DNA of 64,000 nt from Annona cherimola (Eukaryota; Streptophyta; Magnoliopsida; Magnoliales; Annonaceae), in contig CM059971.1 of NCBI GenBank assembly GCA_030490835.1, positions 56,344,012-56,408,011 of the forward strand, read 5' to 3'. The position numbers and the translations under genes were made by a program. Each line of letters begins with the position of its first letter. Position 1 is the stretch's first letter. Positions 13,601 to 25,194 of the stretch are shown here, one piece after another. The notes beneath the pieces are model-generated. The model had not been told where the DNA came from and searched no databases. It saw only the letters and a list, made by a program, of their open reading frames with translations.

Positions 13601-16600
13601 TACTCCTTCCTAGTAAATAATCCAGCTCTTATCCAATTTCTCCATGGAAGCACAAACCCATCTTATACTCAAGCCTTTTTACCTTATCCACCCACAAAAT
13701 ATGTTATTACCAAAAAAACTGATGAGAGCAGATCAAGGTTCTGCATCTGCAGTTTATGCATGAACATGCTTGCATATAAAATGGAAGAAGTTTCTAAGTT
13801 TCCAGCTAGTGATAGTATTTGTCATCTCTATAGGTCAAAAAACTGCAGAGAAATGAATTACATTACATGAATTGGTAGATAATTGCACAGAATCCTTTCC
13901 TTCTAACCTCAGCATTTGTAACCCATTTGATGGAAGAATAATTAAATGAACAATGATTTAAAAAGAAATAGCTCAACAAGGGGGGGAAATTGCTTGGGAG
14001 CTGAGAATATAACTGATATTAAACTAATACCCTTGAAAAGAGAAATAGTTGCAGGAGTCACTGTGCTGACCCTTGGATCAGGAGGGTCATCCTTCTTGAT
14101 TTTAAGTCCTGATGACAAGGCAGGATTGCTGTCGATAATTGCAACATTCAATTGTTTTGTCAACTGCATGCTTGCTGCAAACAAAACAGCAGAAATAATA
14201 ACAGCAGCAACAAAAGAACGGATAAGAAGGGGGAAAATGCACCATATGGCTCAAATAATCGCAAAAGGAGTTGCTAAACCCTCAAGCAAATTTCATGATA
14301 GATTCCATACTCTGAAGCTTACTAAAGTGCTTTTTTTTTTTTGAAAAAGAAAAACTAATTAGGGTTTTTAGCATTTTGGACTCTCTAAATTTGCGTATTT
14401 GTGTTTTAGACCCTGGAGTTTGCATAAACATATTTTAGACCTTATAAATTTCCTTCACTGCATTTTAATCCTTGTTGTTAACTGCTTATTAATGATTGTT
14501 AACGACAAGGTTTATTTTGCGAAATATGCAAACTTACCAAGTTTGATATGTAAATACAAAAAGCATAAGATCTAATTTTTAATAAGGGAATTTATAAGGT
14601 CTAAAATCCAAAAAATGTAATTTAATATGTAATAAAAAGTACAAAAAAATTAAAATATCAAAAAATATTATTAAATATTCCTAAAATTAGATAATAAATT
14701 TGAAAGATTTCTCCAAATTTTGCAAAATCTCACAATAAATAATATTAAAATGGTATTATGAAATTGATTCTGATCCAGTGCACCCGAGCATATAACTAAT
14801 TATTTATTTATTTTTTGTTTTTTATAGGCCTATTGATCTAGGTATATCTAGTCCATATACCAAGTTTTACTATTTTTGAAGATGCATATATATTTTTGGA
14901 TTCTTAAACGTGGTATTTCAGTCATTTTAAACAACCCTTTGAAAATGACTGAAATATACTTGTGTCAAAAGGTCCAAAAAAAAAATATTATAAAAAAAAG
15001 TCCAAAAAAACACACATCTCCAAAAATTGTAATATTTGGGTTATATATTAAATACATCTACATTAACAGTTTTATGGAAAACAATTAAGAAAAAGGTTTA
15101 CACCTAAGTGCACTGAAAGCCCAGTGCACTAGATCAAGGTTCTCGTGAAATAAAATACAAGAATGTATCTTCAAATTATTAATTTTTTTGAAATATTAAT
15201 TACATTAAGTAAATCAATTCAATGCCATTCAGATTTTTATAAATTATGATGATAAATAACATTAAGATTTAATTTGATTATATTACAAAAGGAAATAGAA
15301 GAAAAATATCTTTAAAACATAAAAAATTTTATTTTTGGAAATATTTTGGCATCAAAATTGCAATTTCATGTCTTTTAGATAATTAGATTTTGTAAATGCT
15401 CATTAATTTTGTATCATAAAAGAAAAATACAAGAAATTATATTTAATTATTCTATTTTAAAGATACTTGTATATTTTTCTTTTGAAAATAACTTTCAATG
15501 TTATTTATCACGAAAACTTGCAAAATATTACAGACATCAATTAATTAATTTAATATTAAAAATATTTTAGAAAAAAAAAATTATATGTAAAAGAATTTCT
15601 TGTATTTTCTTTTATAATAAATAAAATAATTTTATCATTTATCATGACAATCTGCAAAAGCTGAAAGTTTATTCATTTAATGTGAGCAAAATTTTTAAAA
15701 TAATTTTTTGATATTTTAAGGTATTAATGAGAATACTGTACTTGTTTCCACATTCTTCAAGCATAAGCAACATCATATATTCTTGTTCATTAGGTCGATC
15801 GACTAAACTGGTCTGAGCGATCTTACTAGTAACCATGAAAAGCTATAGTTAAAAGTGCAACTTTTATTCCAAATCATTCCTACTCAGCATTTTAACAAGC
15901 ATAATGGTCACATGCTCGCATCTCCCAATAACCACCATCTAGGCCATTTTGGTTGAAACATAATAAATTGGTATTTTCCAACAACAATAGTACCATCTAG
16001 CTCTGCTTATGACGAGGCACTATCCAAATTGGACAGAAGGCTTTACATTGACACAAGCTAGAGCCTCTACTGTAGTGGCATGTATCCAGGTGGACCTGAC
16101 ATAGCAGATCAAAAGAAGATAACCTAAGGTATGATTATTCTGATTGGCAGAGAATCAAGAACATTCCAATCAGGAGATTAAAAAACACGGAGTTGTGTTG
16201 ATTTCATACATATTGCAACAGAATGCCTTATAATGAAAAACAAGCTATTTCATTTTTGCATCTTATAGGCGGAAACCAGATTTTGAAAAGAATAATAATA
16301 AGAAGAAAGTCAGAGAATTAAACATCGCTGGTGAAAGAGACACATCATTCATCTGATGATATCATTTCTACAAAATCCATCAAACGATACCTACATAGAG
16401 CACCAGCAAAAGCCATCCCAACCAGGCCTCCTCCAACTATAGCAATATCATAGCAGTTCCTGTCCCTTTCTGTACCCAGCCTCTCTCCTGGCTCCTAAAG
16501 AGTCCAAACAAAAAGAGAGGTTCAAAAAGTGCAACATAAATCAGCAAGAGGGTAATTTGAAGGTTGAATTTGTAACTTAGAAGCCCGCATTCATGCATGT

Positions 16601-19600
16601 AATTGTGCATGCGGGTGTAATGTGGGCTTGGATGCAGAGGCACAAATATGAATTATATTTTCGCATCCTATGGCTGTTGGTAATAATTGCTCTTGAATGC
16701 TTTTGAAATTTTAATGCACTGACAAAAAAGCTGCCAAATGATAGTGAAAAATTAAGTTTCCTTTAATGCTCCTATAATGTATAGAACATCTGACTGTGAA
16801 CCATGGGAAAGACTACAAAACATAGAATGCCCTCAAAAATCAACTTTCGCATGGTAGTTAGCAGGAAACATGATTTCTGCCATTTGCGATTTGTGATACA
16901 TCAAAACTGCCAACATTAGTCAACTGGTGACCACCCTAGAGTTAAGCGTGTCCTTGTGATCATCTAATCAATGGAAGACAACCTTCCATGATTCCAAAAT
17001 GTCTAACTTCTCCAGTTGATGGGTCTTCCATGGTCTGATTGCAAAGAATTATTCATATTGTCCGGTTGATTAGTTACTGTTGGAAAATCTCATCTATATT
17101 AAGCCCTGTTGTATATAGCTTGTTTTTCCTATTTTTACTCTTCTTGATCTCTCTATTTGTTTCTTCTTTGTTGGGATTTGATGCATCCTAAGTATATTTA
17201 TTTGCGTCAATGTACCATTGGAAAGGCATAAAGGAAAACTACCATCTTTCCACATGGCATCAGAGCCTCACCATTCTAGGAATTTAGATGTTGGTAGTTT
17301 TCACTATGGCACTTGTGAGTTTGCTAAACATCATCGTGTTTCTTTTCCAATAAGCAATAAAAGTTCTGCTATACTTTTTCTTTGGTTCATACTGCTAGAA
17401 TTTACAATTTCCCTGGGGCGTAGTGGTTTGTATCTTTTATTGATGATTCTACCAAAACCATCAGGTTATATCTCATGAAAGGAAATTTTGACGTAAGCAC
17501 TATCTTTCAAATCTTTCACAAAACGATAAGCACACGATGTGGGGTTTCTATTAAGAGGGTCAGTTAATAATGCAAGAGATTACTGCAATCACTCAATGCC
17601 TTCTTTCAAAAATTGGAATTGTTCATGAATTGACACACCACAACCAAATGGGGTGGCTGAGAGGAAAAATAGACATTTGCTCAATGTTAGTAGAGCTCTC
17701 CTGTTTCAAACTAATTTTCCAAAGAGCTTTTGGGGAGAAGCAGCTCCAATAGTTGCCTGTTCAAGGTATCTATATCTGGCCCATTCTGATCATTGTGGCC
17801 ACTGATGGATGGATCTGAACAACACATCTTACATACTAGGTCTTAAAAAATCTCTGTATCACATTGGCTGTGAATGCTTGATAGTGCATAACTGCTGATT
17901 CTTAAGCAGAGCGACCAACTTCAGCAAAAATGTCAAAGAAACAGGCTTGTTACACAATCTGGGCCATCTTTCTCCATCGGCCCATCAAGAATGCCATGAC
18001 CCACTCTTAGACAATGGGTCTTTCACGTTCCAACATGAGCTTTTGAACACTAAACCCTCATAAGGCTTTGCCTTCAAGGCCATCAGCCATTGGCATTCTT
18101 CTCAAGCTAGGCCTCACATTTTTCAAGTTCCTGTTTTAGCTAATCAAACCAATTGGGCAAATCAATTTTTTGTTTTAGAACTCCAAGAACCAAAAGCAAA
18201 TTTGCAACAATAATTCCATTCTTAATGAAGAAATCAATCAAAAATAGTTAGAAAAGCAGCTTGAGGCCAATCTTTAAACTTTCCAGGTTCAAACATAATT
18301 GAGTAGGTGCATGATTGTTGGCAAGTTAAGGTAGACTAGACTATCTACATGAACTCATTAAGAATATGATACCCCCAAAGAAGTGTAGCCCCATCATTCT
18401 TTTTAGAAAACAAGAAAATGAAAAATGGTGAAACCAACAATTGCACTTAGAGGCTTAACAACTCTAACACACGAGGATGATAGAAGAAACATACTATAAA
18501 GAGAGAAAAGAATCAACAAGGAGAATGGGACTTTGAAAACGTGAAGATTCAGAACTTTGGAAACCCTTTAAAGCCTGAAATTAAAATAAGACAAAAAGAT
18601 GAAACATATTCTAACTTTTTCCATAACTTCTACATATGCTTTGAAATGATCCACCATTCAACAAAAAAAGTCAGTGCATTAATGATGCACATAGAGAGTT
18701 GCTACAAGACAATGAAAATGTTGTATATGAACCTGGTTATCGTTATCAGCCAACATCAAGAAGTTAATAAGCATCCAAACTTGGAGCTAGAATAAATAAA
18801 AAGATACTAGAAGTATCATAGTTGATGATACATGGTTTCAAACCAGTAACATCAAAATGTCCCATGTTTGACTCCTAAGACAAGCAGGAAGATAATAACA
18901 AGGTAGTATGAAAATTAGACACTAAACCAAAAGAGGAACCAACCATGGAAAGGCACGTCTCAAACATCTCAGCCTCACAGAAAGCCTGAACAGATAAAGC
19001 ATAATAAATGTCTGACATACACGAACACCAACCATATACAGAAATGATGCAGAATGGGAAGCTCATGGTTGCTTAGCATATATTTGATCGAGGATAGACT
19101 TGATGTCAAAATGAATCCAATTCATCAGACAAGAATAAACAGCTGATGGTAGATAGTAAAAAGAGGAAAACAGTAGAAATGGGTCAGGTTGCTAGTGAAA
19201 TAATTAGGAGAATAATAAGGTAAGTGAAAAGAGGGAAAGTAGGAGAAATGAATACACAAAAAAAACAATATTAAATACAGGAGAAGGAGAGAAACAAAGA
19301 AAAAATAGAATATATGGGCTCGCTTATATGAAACCCGTCTTCCAAGTAATCGCATAAAAGAAATTAGACAAAGTATTGTAGGAATATATAAAAATCGTAG
19401 ATCCTTATATAGGGAAACTTGATGGCGGAACGAGGATATTCAAAAAACTATAAATGATAAACAAAAAAAGTTTTGAAAAATGGCAGAGTAACAAAAATAA
19501 TACAAACTGATAACAATACAAGCTATCAAAAAAAGTCACTAAAAAGATTATTAGCAATGCTAAACATAAAGCTTATGACAACTTATATGACAAATTAGGA

Positions 19601-21561
19601 ACTAGACAAGGTGAAAGGATATATTTAAGTTGGCTAAATTAAGAGAAAATAAAGGTAAAGATTTGGCACATGTTAGATGTATTAAAAATGAAGACCAAAA
19701 AATGATGAAATTAAAGAAATATGGAAAACTTATTTTTATAGCTTACCAAATGATACTCCACCAGAACATTTAACATTATATGTTAGTTTAAATAGAGAAG
19801 AAAATAGGAATATCGGTTATTTCCCAAAAATTCAAATATCCGAAGTAAAGGAAGCTCTAAAAAAATAAAAACAGGAAAAGTCTTAGACCCAAATAATATA
19901 CCAATTGAGGCATAGAAGTGCATGGAAGATGTAGGTATAACATAGTTAACCAATTTCTTTAATAAGATTATAAAAACAAAGTTAATGCCAAGTGAATGGA
20001 AAAAAAGCACTATAGTGTCAATTTATGAAAATAAGGGAAATATTCAAAATTGTGCAAATTATCAGGGAATAAAACTAATGAGTCATACTATGAAGTTATA
20101 AGAAAGAAATATTGAACATAGACTGAGACGAAAAACTAATGTATCTGAAAATCAGTTTGGTTTTATGCCAAGAAGATCAACTACTGAGGCCATTTTCTTA
20201 CTTAGACAACTATTTGAGAAGTACGGGGAGAAAAAAAAAGAACTTATACGTGATTTTTATTGGTTTAGAAAAAGCATATGATCGAATACCAAAAAAAGCT
20301 AATATGACAAGTGGTAAAAAAGAAAGTAATTAACAACATATACATTGATGTTATTAAAGATACATAGGAGGGGACTTAACAAACGTGAGGATCATTAGTG
20401 GATATACTAATATTTTCCAGTTAAAATAGATTTACATCAAGGGTCAGCCTTGAGTCTTAACTTTTTACTTTAGTAATAGATAAAATTACTAGACATCTAC
20501 AAGAAAAATACCTTGGTTCATGTTATTTGCAGATGACATTGTTCTAATAGATGAAACTAGAAAATGATTAAATTTGAAATTGAATAGGTGAGTAGATGCT
20601 TTAGAATCTAATGGTTTTAGAATTAATCGCACAAAAACTGAATATATGAAATGCAATTTTAATAATAGTGAGAATCCAGATGAGGAACCGATTAAGATTT
20701 TCGATCAAGTAGTAACAAGAACTAATCACTTCCGGTACTTAGGATCAATAGTTCAAGAGAACAAGGAAATTGAAAAAAAATATAATACCTGGAATTCAAG
20801 TATGATGGAAGAAATGGTGAAGTGCGTCAAGAATTTTATGTGATCGTCAAGTCCCAATTAAATTTAAAAAAATTATAAGACTGTAATTAGACCCGCTATG
20901 CTTTATGAGGCAAAATGTTGTATAGTTAAATAACGACATACACATAAAATAAACGTAGCAGAAATGAGAATGTTAAGGTGGATAAGTGGTAAAAAAAAAA
21001 AAGATAAAATTAGGAATAAAATAATTCAAGAAAATGTAAAATTGAGACCAATATGTAATAAAATGAGGGAAAATAGATTAAGATGGGTTAGTCATATTAA
21101 ACGGGAGCCTAAAACGGCACCAGTTAGGAGGGCAAGGTATATCCAAGTAGAAAATGGTAGAAGAATGAGAGGAAGACCCAAAAAAACATGAATGGAAGTA
21201 ATTAAACAAGATTTGAAAAGATTATAAATTACTAAAAATTTAGTTTCTAATTACCAAGAATGGCGCAACAGAATCCACGCAGCAAACCCCACCTAAGTGG
21301 GAAATGGCTTATGATGATGATGATTATGATGGTCAATGGAAAATCTATTTTGTCTATTGTATTTAGTATCATTTATATTATCATGTAAACCCTCTCAGTT
21401 GTTTAGTATAACTGCATATGAGGCACATCTATAAATATGTAAAATCAATATAATAAAATGATTCAATATTATAAAATAATTTTAAAATAGCATTTTCAAC
21501 ATCTAAACCATCCAAAATATCACTACTATGTGGATAAATGATTCTATAAAGTACTATTATC

Positions 21562-21603
<42 letters not shown>

Positions 21604-24149
21604 AATGGATCTAAATATTTGCATAATTTACCGATGAATATATCTATTTTCAAGCAAATTTGGCTCATGCACATATTTGATTTGGATGGAACTTGGTCTC
21701 TTAGCTAAACAAATTATGTTAAATATAATGAATGAATTGAATTTTATATCGATCATCAACATCTTAAAAATGAAGGGGTTAGATGAAATTGCTTTCATAC
21801 CAGATTACATAGAAGTGAAGCTACACACACATATATATGAGTTTCGATCATGTATATTTACATGTACCATAACTTACGGTACATTTGGATCAAAAATTGT
21901 CCCACATGATCATAAAATTATAATCCACTATACTCATTGTATTTAGAATTGTTTATTTTATGAGCAAACCAATTCTCATCCATATTAGATATATGTATGG
22001 GCCCTATCTAAAAATCATACAAAATCAACGTAATAAAATAGTTTGATATAAATAACAATTTTAAAGTTATTTTTTCAACCTGTAAATTGTCTAAGATATA
22101 ATTTATATATAGATAAATTATTGTATAAAGTATTAACATATTTAAGTGAATGTAAGGGCCATTTTGAGTCAAATGTACTATAACTTATGGTACACATACA
22201 TGATCATATCTCATATACATATAGGAAGATAATCAAGTGCATTTGAACTGCACCATAATTATAATGCAATCCATTGAAAAATGAGGCCACTTGACCATGA
22301 AATCAACATCTACCCCCTCCCCCCAACTATATTTAGAATTATTTACTTTAATAGTATACCAATTTTCATCCAAATCAAATATATATATGGGCCCCATCTT
22401 AAAATAGAACAAAATCAACATAATAAAATAATTTAACATAAATATTAACTTTAAAGTTGCGTTTTCAACATCTAAACTATCCAAAATATGATTTTTGTAT
22501 GGATAAATGGTTGTGTGAAGTATTATAGCATTCTAATTGTGTGGGGCCCATTTTGTAATGGAATGCACCATAATATGGTACATACGGACTGCACTTGATT
22601 TGTTCTCGTATATACATATATATACACAGAGAGAGAGACATGCAATGGGCATCCGCAAACTATTACATGAGAAATATTGGATCACTATTGTGCATTACTT
22701 TCCATTATTTGGCATGTAGGGTTTATTACAAAGCTTGTTTGGGATTTGGGAAAAGAGGTAGAAAAGAGGATTAAAGGAAAGAAATGATGTGATAGGATAT
22801 GGCCTAACATTGTAATATATAAACAAAAAGCAAATAATAGATGAAGCATTTTAGCAGAAAAAATAGGAAATAATCATTGAAAGTCTTAATAATAACGAAA
22901 AAAAAGTAGCAACAAGTGACGTTAGCAGAATTTCTCACATTATTAATACTAGAACTAGAGCTTGACATTCCTCTGACCACATCACAACAGAACCTCTTCT
23001 TTGGAAGATTGAACACCAAGACTGCAGTGATTTTCCTCACAATTGGCCTGTCATGAAGAAATAAATTTTTAGACTACGATGATAAAAATACCATGAAAAT
23101 GGAAGTACAAAATATGAAAATGACCCATAGCATTGGAAATGCTTTGCCAAGTTGAATAAGCACACAAGATGCAGGTTAAAAATGTGGAACAAAAGAACAA
23201 ACATTTGGGAACAGCAAGCATTATCAATGGTTAATACTAAATGCACAGAGGTCCTTGATGAAACCATCAAGTCAAATCATAAGGACCAGTGTCTAATTCC
23301 CGGGGGAAGAAATATGTGGTGCCTACATGACTAATGCATTCATGCAAGGAATTAAAGTTCTGAACACAAAGGCAAGCATGATGCATTGAGCGAAACATCA
23401 ATTATCAGGCAAAACGATGTGTATTGGGTAATACACCGCCCCCAAGAAACCACTGAAATTGATGGTTCAAAGAAAGATAGAATTTGGCAAAAATGGATCT
23501 TTCTCATGCAATTAATTCAAATGAAAATGCCTAAAAATCACAGATCATCATGGACATGATTTATAACGCTGGCCCACTTGGGTAGGGAGATCTCCTAGCA
23601 ATTCATTGCAATTAATCACCTAAAAAGCGCAACTGAAATTTGAACTTAAAACTACTTCTACAAGGTACTTCAACACTACAGCTGAATAGTTCAACTAAAG
23701 AGGCCCAAACCATAAACGTACTGATTGGACTACTCCTGCCGTCTAAGTAGGGGGGAAATTTCAGCAGCTGAAAGTGAAAAATACCCTATTTACATTTTCC
23801 GACCTTAATGCTTTTGAGACGGTTGCCAAGCGACAACACTTTCTAATCTATCGTTCAATATCAGTTAATTGGAGCTAGTCCACAATGTTCCAGCGCCCGC
23901 ATATCAAGCATCGGCAGTAAAGAAACCATCAAACACCACACAGAAAAGCGAGCTGCTCGACCGCAAATCCAGACACAATGCCAACTAAATGCGTATGCAT
24001 TGGCAATTAACCCATTCTAAAACAACTCGAAAGAAAGTATTTTGCAGCTGGAGATGAGTTTGTGGCGTCCGTCCAAGTTTGTGAAATTTCATGGGAACAT
24101 GGGCAGACTAGAACGAGAAGGGGAGAAAAAGAGGAGACCTGTTCATCAT
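1617..24149 (-). CDS. COQ6: Ubiquinone biosynthesis monooxygenase COQ6, mitochondrial (10 exons)
   Basis: FAD-dependent monooxygenase of the UbiH/COQ6 family, which hydroxylates the ring of the ubiquinone precursor at C5 in the mitochondrial inner-membrane CoQ complex. Exons on the minus strand: 24149-24139, 23047-22939, 16494-16395, 14174-14031, 11318-11260, 10031-9964, 9878-9827, 4113-3913, 3254-2655 and 1832-1617. All introns are GT-AG and phases match, giving 1560 nt and 519 residues. Residues 1-40 are basic and Ser-rich, as expected of a mitochondrial presequence. The GxGxxG motif (GGGLVG) is at 61-66, the GADG motif at 250-253, GDAAH at 408-412 and the COQ6 signature HPLAGQGVNLGFED at 415-428. 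The C-terminus (LKRYETERKPAN onward) also matches the family. Plant homologues are of similar length, so the gene looks complete and functional. The least certain points are the 11-nt first coding exon (ATG ATG AAC AG) and the acceptor of exon 8, chosen because it keeps phase 0. Confidence 0.93.
4622..5546. mobile_element. Non-autonomous hAT-like element, copy 1 (in COQ6 intron 7)
   Basis: The element starts TAGGGGTGCAACTTG and ends with CCCAAGTTGCAC, the inverted complement, but the last five bases (CCCTA) expected at the 3' end are missing and no target duplication is visible. Subterminal regions are packed with GGGTTCGGG-type repeats on the 3' side and CCCTAA repeats on the 5' side (about 4660-4750). 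The AT-rich middle has no transposase. It is near-identical over most of its length to the copy at 47734-48686, which defines the ends. It lies in an intron of COQ6 and should be spliced out. Confidence 0.85.
4656..4750. repeat. Telomere-like CCCTAA repeats inside hAT copy 1
   Basis: Short blocks of AACCCT units, two to five in a row, are separated by TATTTGTAAA spacers. The same arrangement recurs in the second hAT copy at about 47775-47850, so it belongs to the element and is not a chromosome-end remnant. The unit is 6 bp (TTAGGG type), not the usual 7-bp plant TTTAGGG. Confidence 0.8.
6123..6412. mobile_element. Tourist-like MITE, copy A (in COQ6 intron 7)
   Basis: A 290-bp AT-rich element with terminal inverted repeats GGGTGTGTTTGG / CCAAACAAACACACCC, flanked by CAA on both sides (6120-6122 and 6413-6415). 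No coding sequence. The ends and the 3-bp duplication fit a PIF/Harbinger-derived (Tourist) MITE. Related copies at 8988, 24706, 26173 and elsewhere in the window show this is one family. Confidence 0.82.
6490..7660. repeat. Degenerate tandem array, period about 203 bp (in COQ6 intron 7)
   Basis: At least four diverged units follow each other. Landmarks such as GCTTAATRTTT recur at 6965, 7167 and 7371, giving periods of 202 and 204 bp, and AGCTTGAAGTGAGGT recurs with similar spacing. Units are only partly conserved, with weaker units at both edges. There is no open reading frame of note. Confidence 0.7.
8283..8304. repeat. (TTA)n microsatellite
   Basis: Seven consecutive ATT/TTA units in COQ6 intron 7. 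Confidence 0.85.
8988..9259. mobile_element. Tourist-like MITE, copy B (in COQ6 intron 7)
   Basis: A 272-bp element with ends GGGTGTGTTTGG and CCAAACACACCC, flanked by GAA at 8985-8987 and 9260-9262. The interior matches copy A in the opposite orientation (runs such as CTACACAACTATCC and ACTTTTCATCAAAAG). No coding capacity. Confidence 0.85.
9260..9525. mobile_element. Degenerate Tourist-like MITE adjoining copy B
   Basis: Immediately after copy B the same family consensus is read again in the other orientation, from about GAAGAGTTTGTTTAGGAAG to the AAAGTTTTAAATTGAAAAG tail. Its ends are eroded and no target duplication is clear. Copy B seems to have landed at the edge of this older copy. 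Confidence 0.65.
10887..11056. repeat. 85-bp tandem duplication (in COQ6 intron 5)
   Basis: Two adjacent 85-bp copies begin at 10887 and 10972 and differ at only a few bases (for example TGTGCGTGTTT against CGTGCGTGCTT). This is a recent simple tandem duplication with no inverted ends. Confidence 0.92.
12175..12740. repeat. Foldback element with long imperfect inverted repeats (in COQ6 intron 4)
   Basis: The core is a hairpin with arms of about 60 bp (12521-12579 and 12586-12650) around the 6-base loop CCTCCA; TATCACAGTGATAAAAAGTA faces its complement. Outer arms contain GGAATTGAC/GGAGTCAATTCCTC against GGAATCAATTCAATTTG. A partial direct repeat of one arm lies to the left (TCTTAGATTATCT at about 12203 and 12390). 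Probably a MITE or foldback transposon; no coding sequence. Confidence 0.72.
14765..15130. repeat. Foldback element of the GTGCACCCGAGTGC-end family (in COQ6 intron 3)
   Basis: The left edge reads CCAGTGCACCCGAGC and the right edge CCCAGTGCACTAGATC, close to an inverted pair. The interior is AT-rich and partly palindromic (CAGTCATTTTAAACAAC facing TTGAAAATGACTG). Relatives are at 25195-25560 and 42140-42435. Confidence 0.6.
15131..15720. repeat. AT-rich region with nested imperfect inverted repeats (in COQ6 intron 3)
   Basis: AAAAGAAAAATACAAGAAAT at about 15417 faces ATTTCTTGTATTTTCTTTTA at about 15594, and GATAAATAACATT faces AATGTTATTTATC. It looks like an eroded foldback element or two superposed ones. 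No gene. Confidence 0.45.
17270..17785 (+). pseudogene. Ty1-copia integrase fragment (in COQ6 intron 2)
   Basis: A conceptual reading in one main frame, with stops and short shifts, shows copia pol remnants: the zinc-finger tail (CEFAKHHRVSFP) at about 17308, then the DDE core scrap (NARDYCNHS, about 17560) and the hallmark PQPNGVAERKNRHLL at about 17635-17680, followed by FPKSFWGEA. No LTRs, reverse transcriptase or gag were found beside it. It is an old fragment lying antisense in the COQ6 intron. Confidence 0.8.
17790..19330. other. Intron 2 sequence without a recognised element
   Basis: No domain or repeat boundary could be supported. The only open stretch of note (18541-18795, plus) matches no family I know. 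The right part may hold the eroded 5' portion of the LINE that follows, but I see no endonuclease motif. Confidence 0.4.
19340..21330 (+). mobile_element. RTE-clade LINE, 5'-truncated and decayed (antisense in COQ6 intron 2)
   Basis: The plus strand carries a broken non-LTR reverse transcriptase. EIKEIWKTYFYSLPND (about 19710), SEVKEALKK (about 19843), NQFGFMPRRSTTEAIFLLRQ (about 20152) and a FIGLEKAYDRIPK block (about 20260) are RT landmarks. The catalytic motif reads FADD at about 20526-20537. The C-terminal RTE block (MRENRLRWVSHIKREP, then APVRRA and GRRMRGRPKK) lies at 21060-21190. The element ends in ATGATGATGATGATTATGATGG, the short-repeat tail usual for RTE elements rather than poly-A. 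Several stops and shifts make it dead. No endonuclease domain was seen upstream. Confidence 0.88.
21360..22560. repeat. Three diverged copies of an AT-rich dispersed repeat
   Basis: Units of about 190-240 bp at roughly 21360-21560, 21935-22140 and 22320-22530 share AAAATCAAYRTAATAAAATRRTT, then TTTCAACATCTAAAC, then GGATAAATGATTSTATAAAGTA. A fourth copy is at about 28550-28740. Spacing is irregular, so this is a dispersed family, perhaps MITE-like, of unknown class. Confidence 0.65.
21567..21600. repeat. (AT)17 microsatellite
   Basis: An uninterrupted AT dinucleotide run of 34 bp between two copies of the dispersed repeat in COQ6 intron 2. Confidence 0.95.
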
Positions 24150-24240
24150 GTCTTCAAGTAACGTGAGCCGGGAAATTAGGTTTCGACAATGGATGGCCTC
24201 TCTCTCTCTCTCAATGGATCAAAAGGGCTGCATTTAGCTG
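24139..24240 (-). promoter_or_regulatory. COQ6: COQ6 start region and probable 5' leader with a CT/GA run
   Basis: The chosen ATG is at 24149-24147, followed by a second in-frame ATG and, after 11 nt, a GT donor. The reading frame stays open upstream of the ATG for about 25 codons but shows no better start. A short dinucleotide run (TC on plus, GA on the mRNA strand) sits at about 24198-24212, as is common in plant leaders. No clear TATA box was found. Confidence 0.45.
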
Positions 24241-24654
24241 GCCCCAAAGCCGACGGCGGTTGAAGGAGAAGATCGACGCCGAGTCGAGGCGTTGGATTTT
24301 CAGCAGCATTCCTGGCAGCCTGTGTGGCTTGTACCCAAACTACCCGACGCATACGCGAAGAGACCTCTCTGCCTGTGGGAATTGCCGGGTTTTATATGGC
24401 CCCCATGATTGCTCTCCATATAGCATTAGTGCACAACGGCTCGCCAGGCGCTGGCACACAAGTGCATGCGGGCACATTTGCGCTGCTGCCATCATGTGGC
24501 TGGCTTAAGTGGCTTAAGTAGTTGCGCTGATGCTAGCCATATAATCCATTTTTTTATTTTTTTTCAATAAATGGTATATTTAATTTATAAACTAAATTTT
24601 ATTATTTTTAAATATCTGTATATATTTTTTGTGGATTTTTAAATACATCTTTAA

Positions 24655-25180
24655 GGGCATGTTTGTTTAGTATATTTAGGTGTTTTTGGGAAGTGGTAAA
24701 ACTTATAGGGAATGTTTGGTTGGGCATAAAATCTTTTCAATCAAAAGCTTTTCAATCTCCATAACTACTCTATTGTGAATTATTTCTTCACATTTTTCTA
24801 TGCAAACTGCCCTATTTTCAATTATTTCTACGCAACTATCCATACAACTAATTTATCTATTGTAACTTTATTTTTTTTTATACTTCATCATTACCCTATC
24901 GTATCACATCATTTTCCATCAATTTAACGACTTTTACCGTAAAAATTTTTAATCAAAAAGTTTCATCATTTCTCAAACACACCTTTAGATGAAAAATCTT
25001 CGGAGCAAAAGTTTTTTAATTTAAAGAAAATGATGCGACATCGTGGAGGTAATGATGAGAAGTAAAAATAATAAAGTTAAAATAAATAAATCAGTTGTAT
25101 GGATAATTATGTATAAATAATTAGAAATTAAAACGGTTGTATAAGAAGATGTGAAAAATAAGTGTATTTGACAATGAAGA
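24655..25180. mobile_element. Tourist-like MITE F, split by MITE E
   Basis: An older copy starts near GGGCATGTTTGTTTAG (24657) and reads ...GGTAAAACTTA up to 24705. It resumes at TTAGATGAAAAATC (24985) and runs to about 25180. The interruption is MITE E at 24706-24984. Joined, the two halves follow the family consensus in the orientation of copy A. Confidence 0.65.
24706..24984. mobile_element. Tourist-like MITE, copy E, nested in MITE F
   Basis: A 279-bp element from TAGGGAATGTTTGG to CAAACACACCT with TTA on both sides (24703-24705 and 24985-24987). The interior matches copy B. TTA is the classic Tourist target. Confidence 0.7.
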
Positions 25181-25194
25181 AAAAAAGTCAGGCT

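Noticed and set aside
13496..13870. 124-codon plus-strand gene in COQ6 intron 4
   Set aside because: Composition is that of random intron sequence, there is no domain, and it lies antisense within a well-supported intron.
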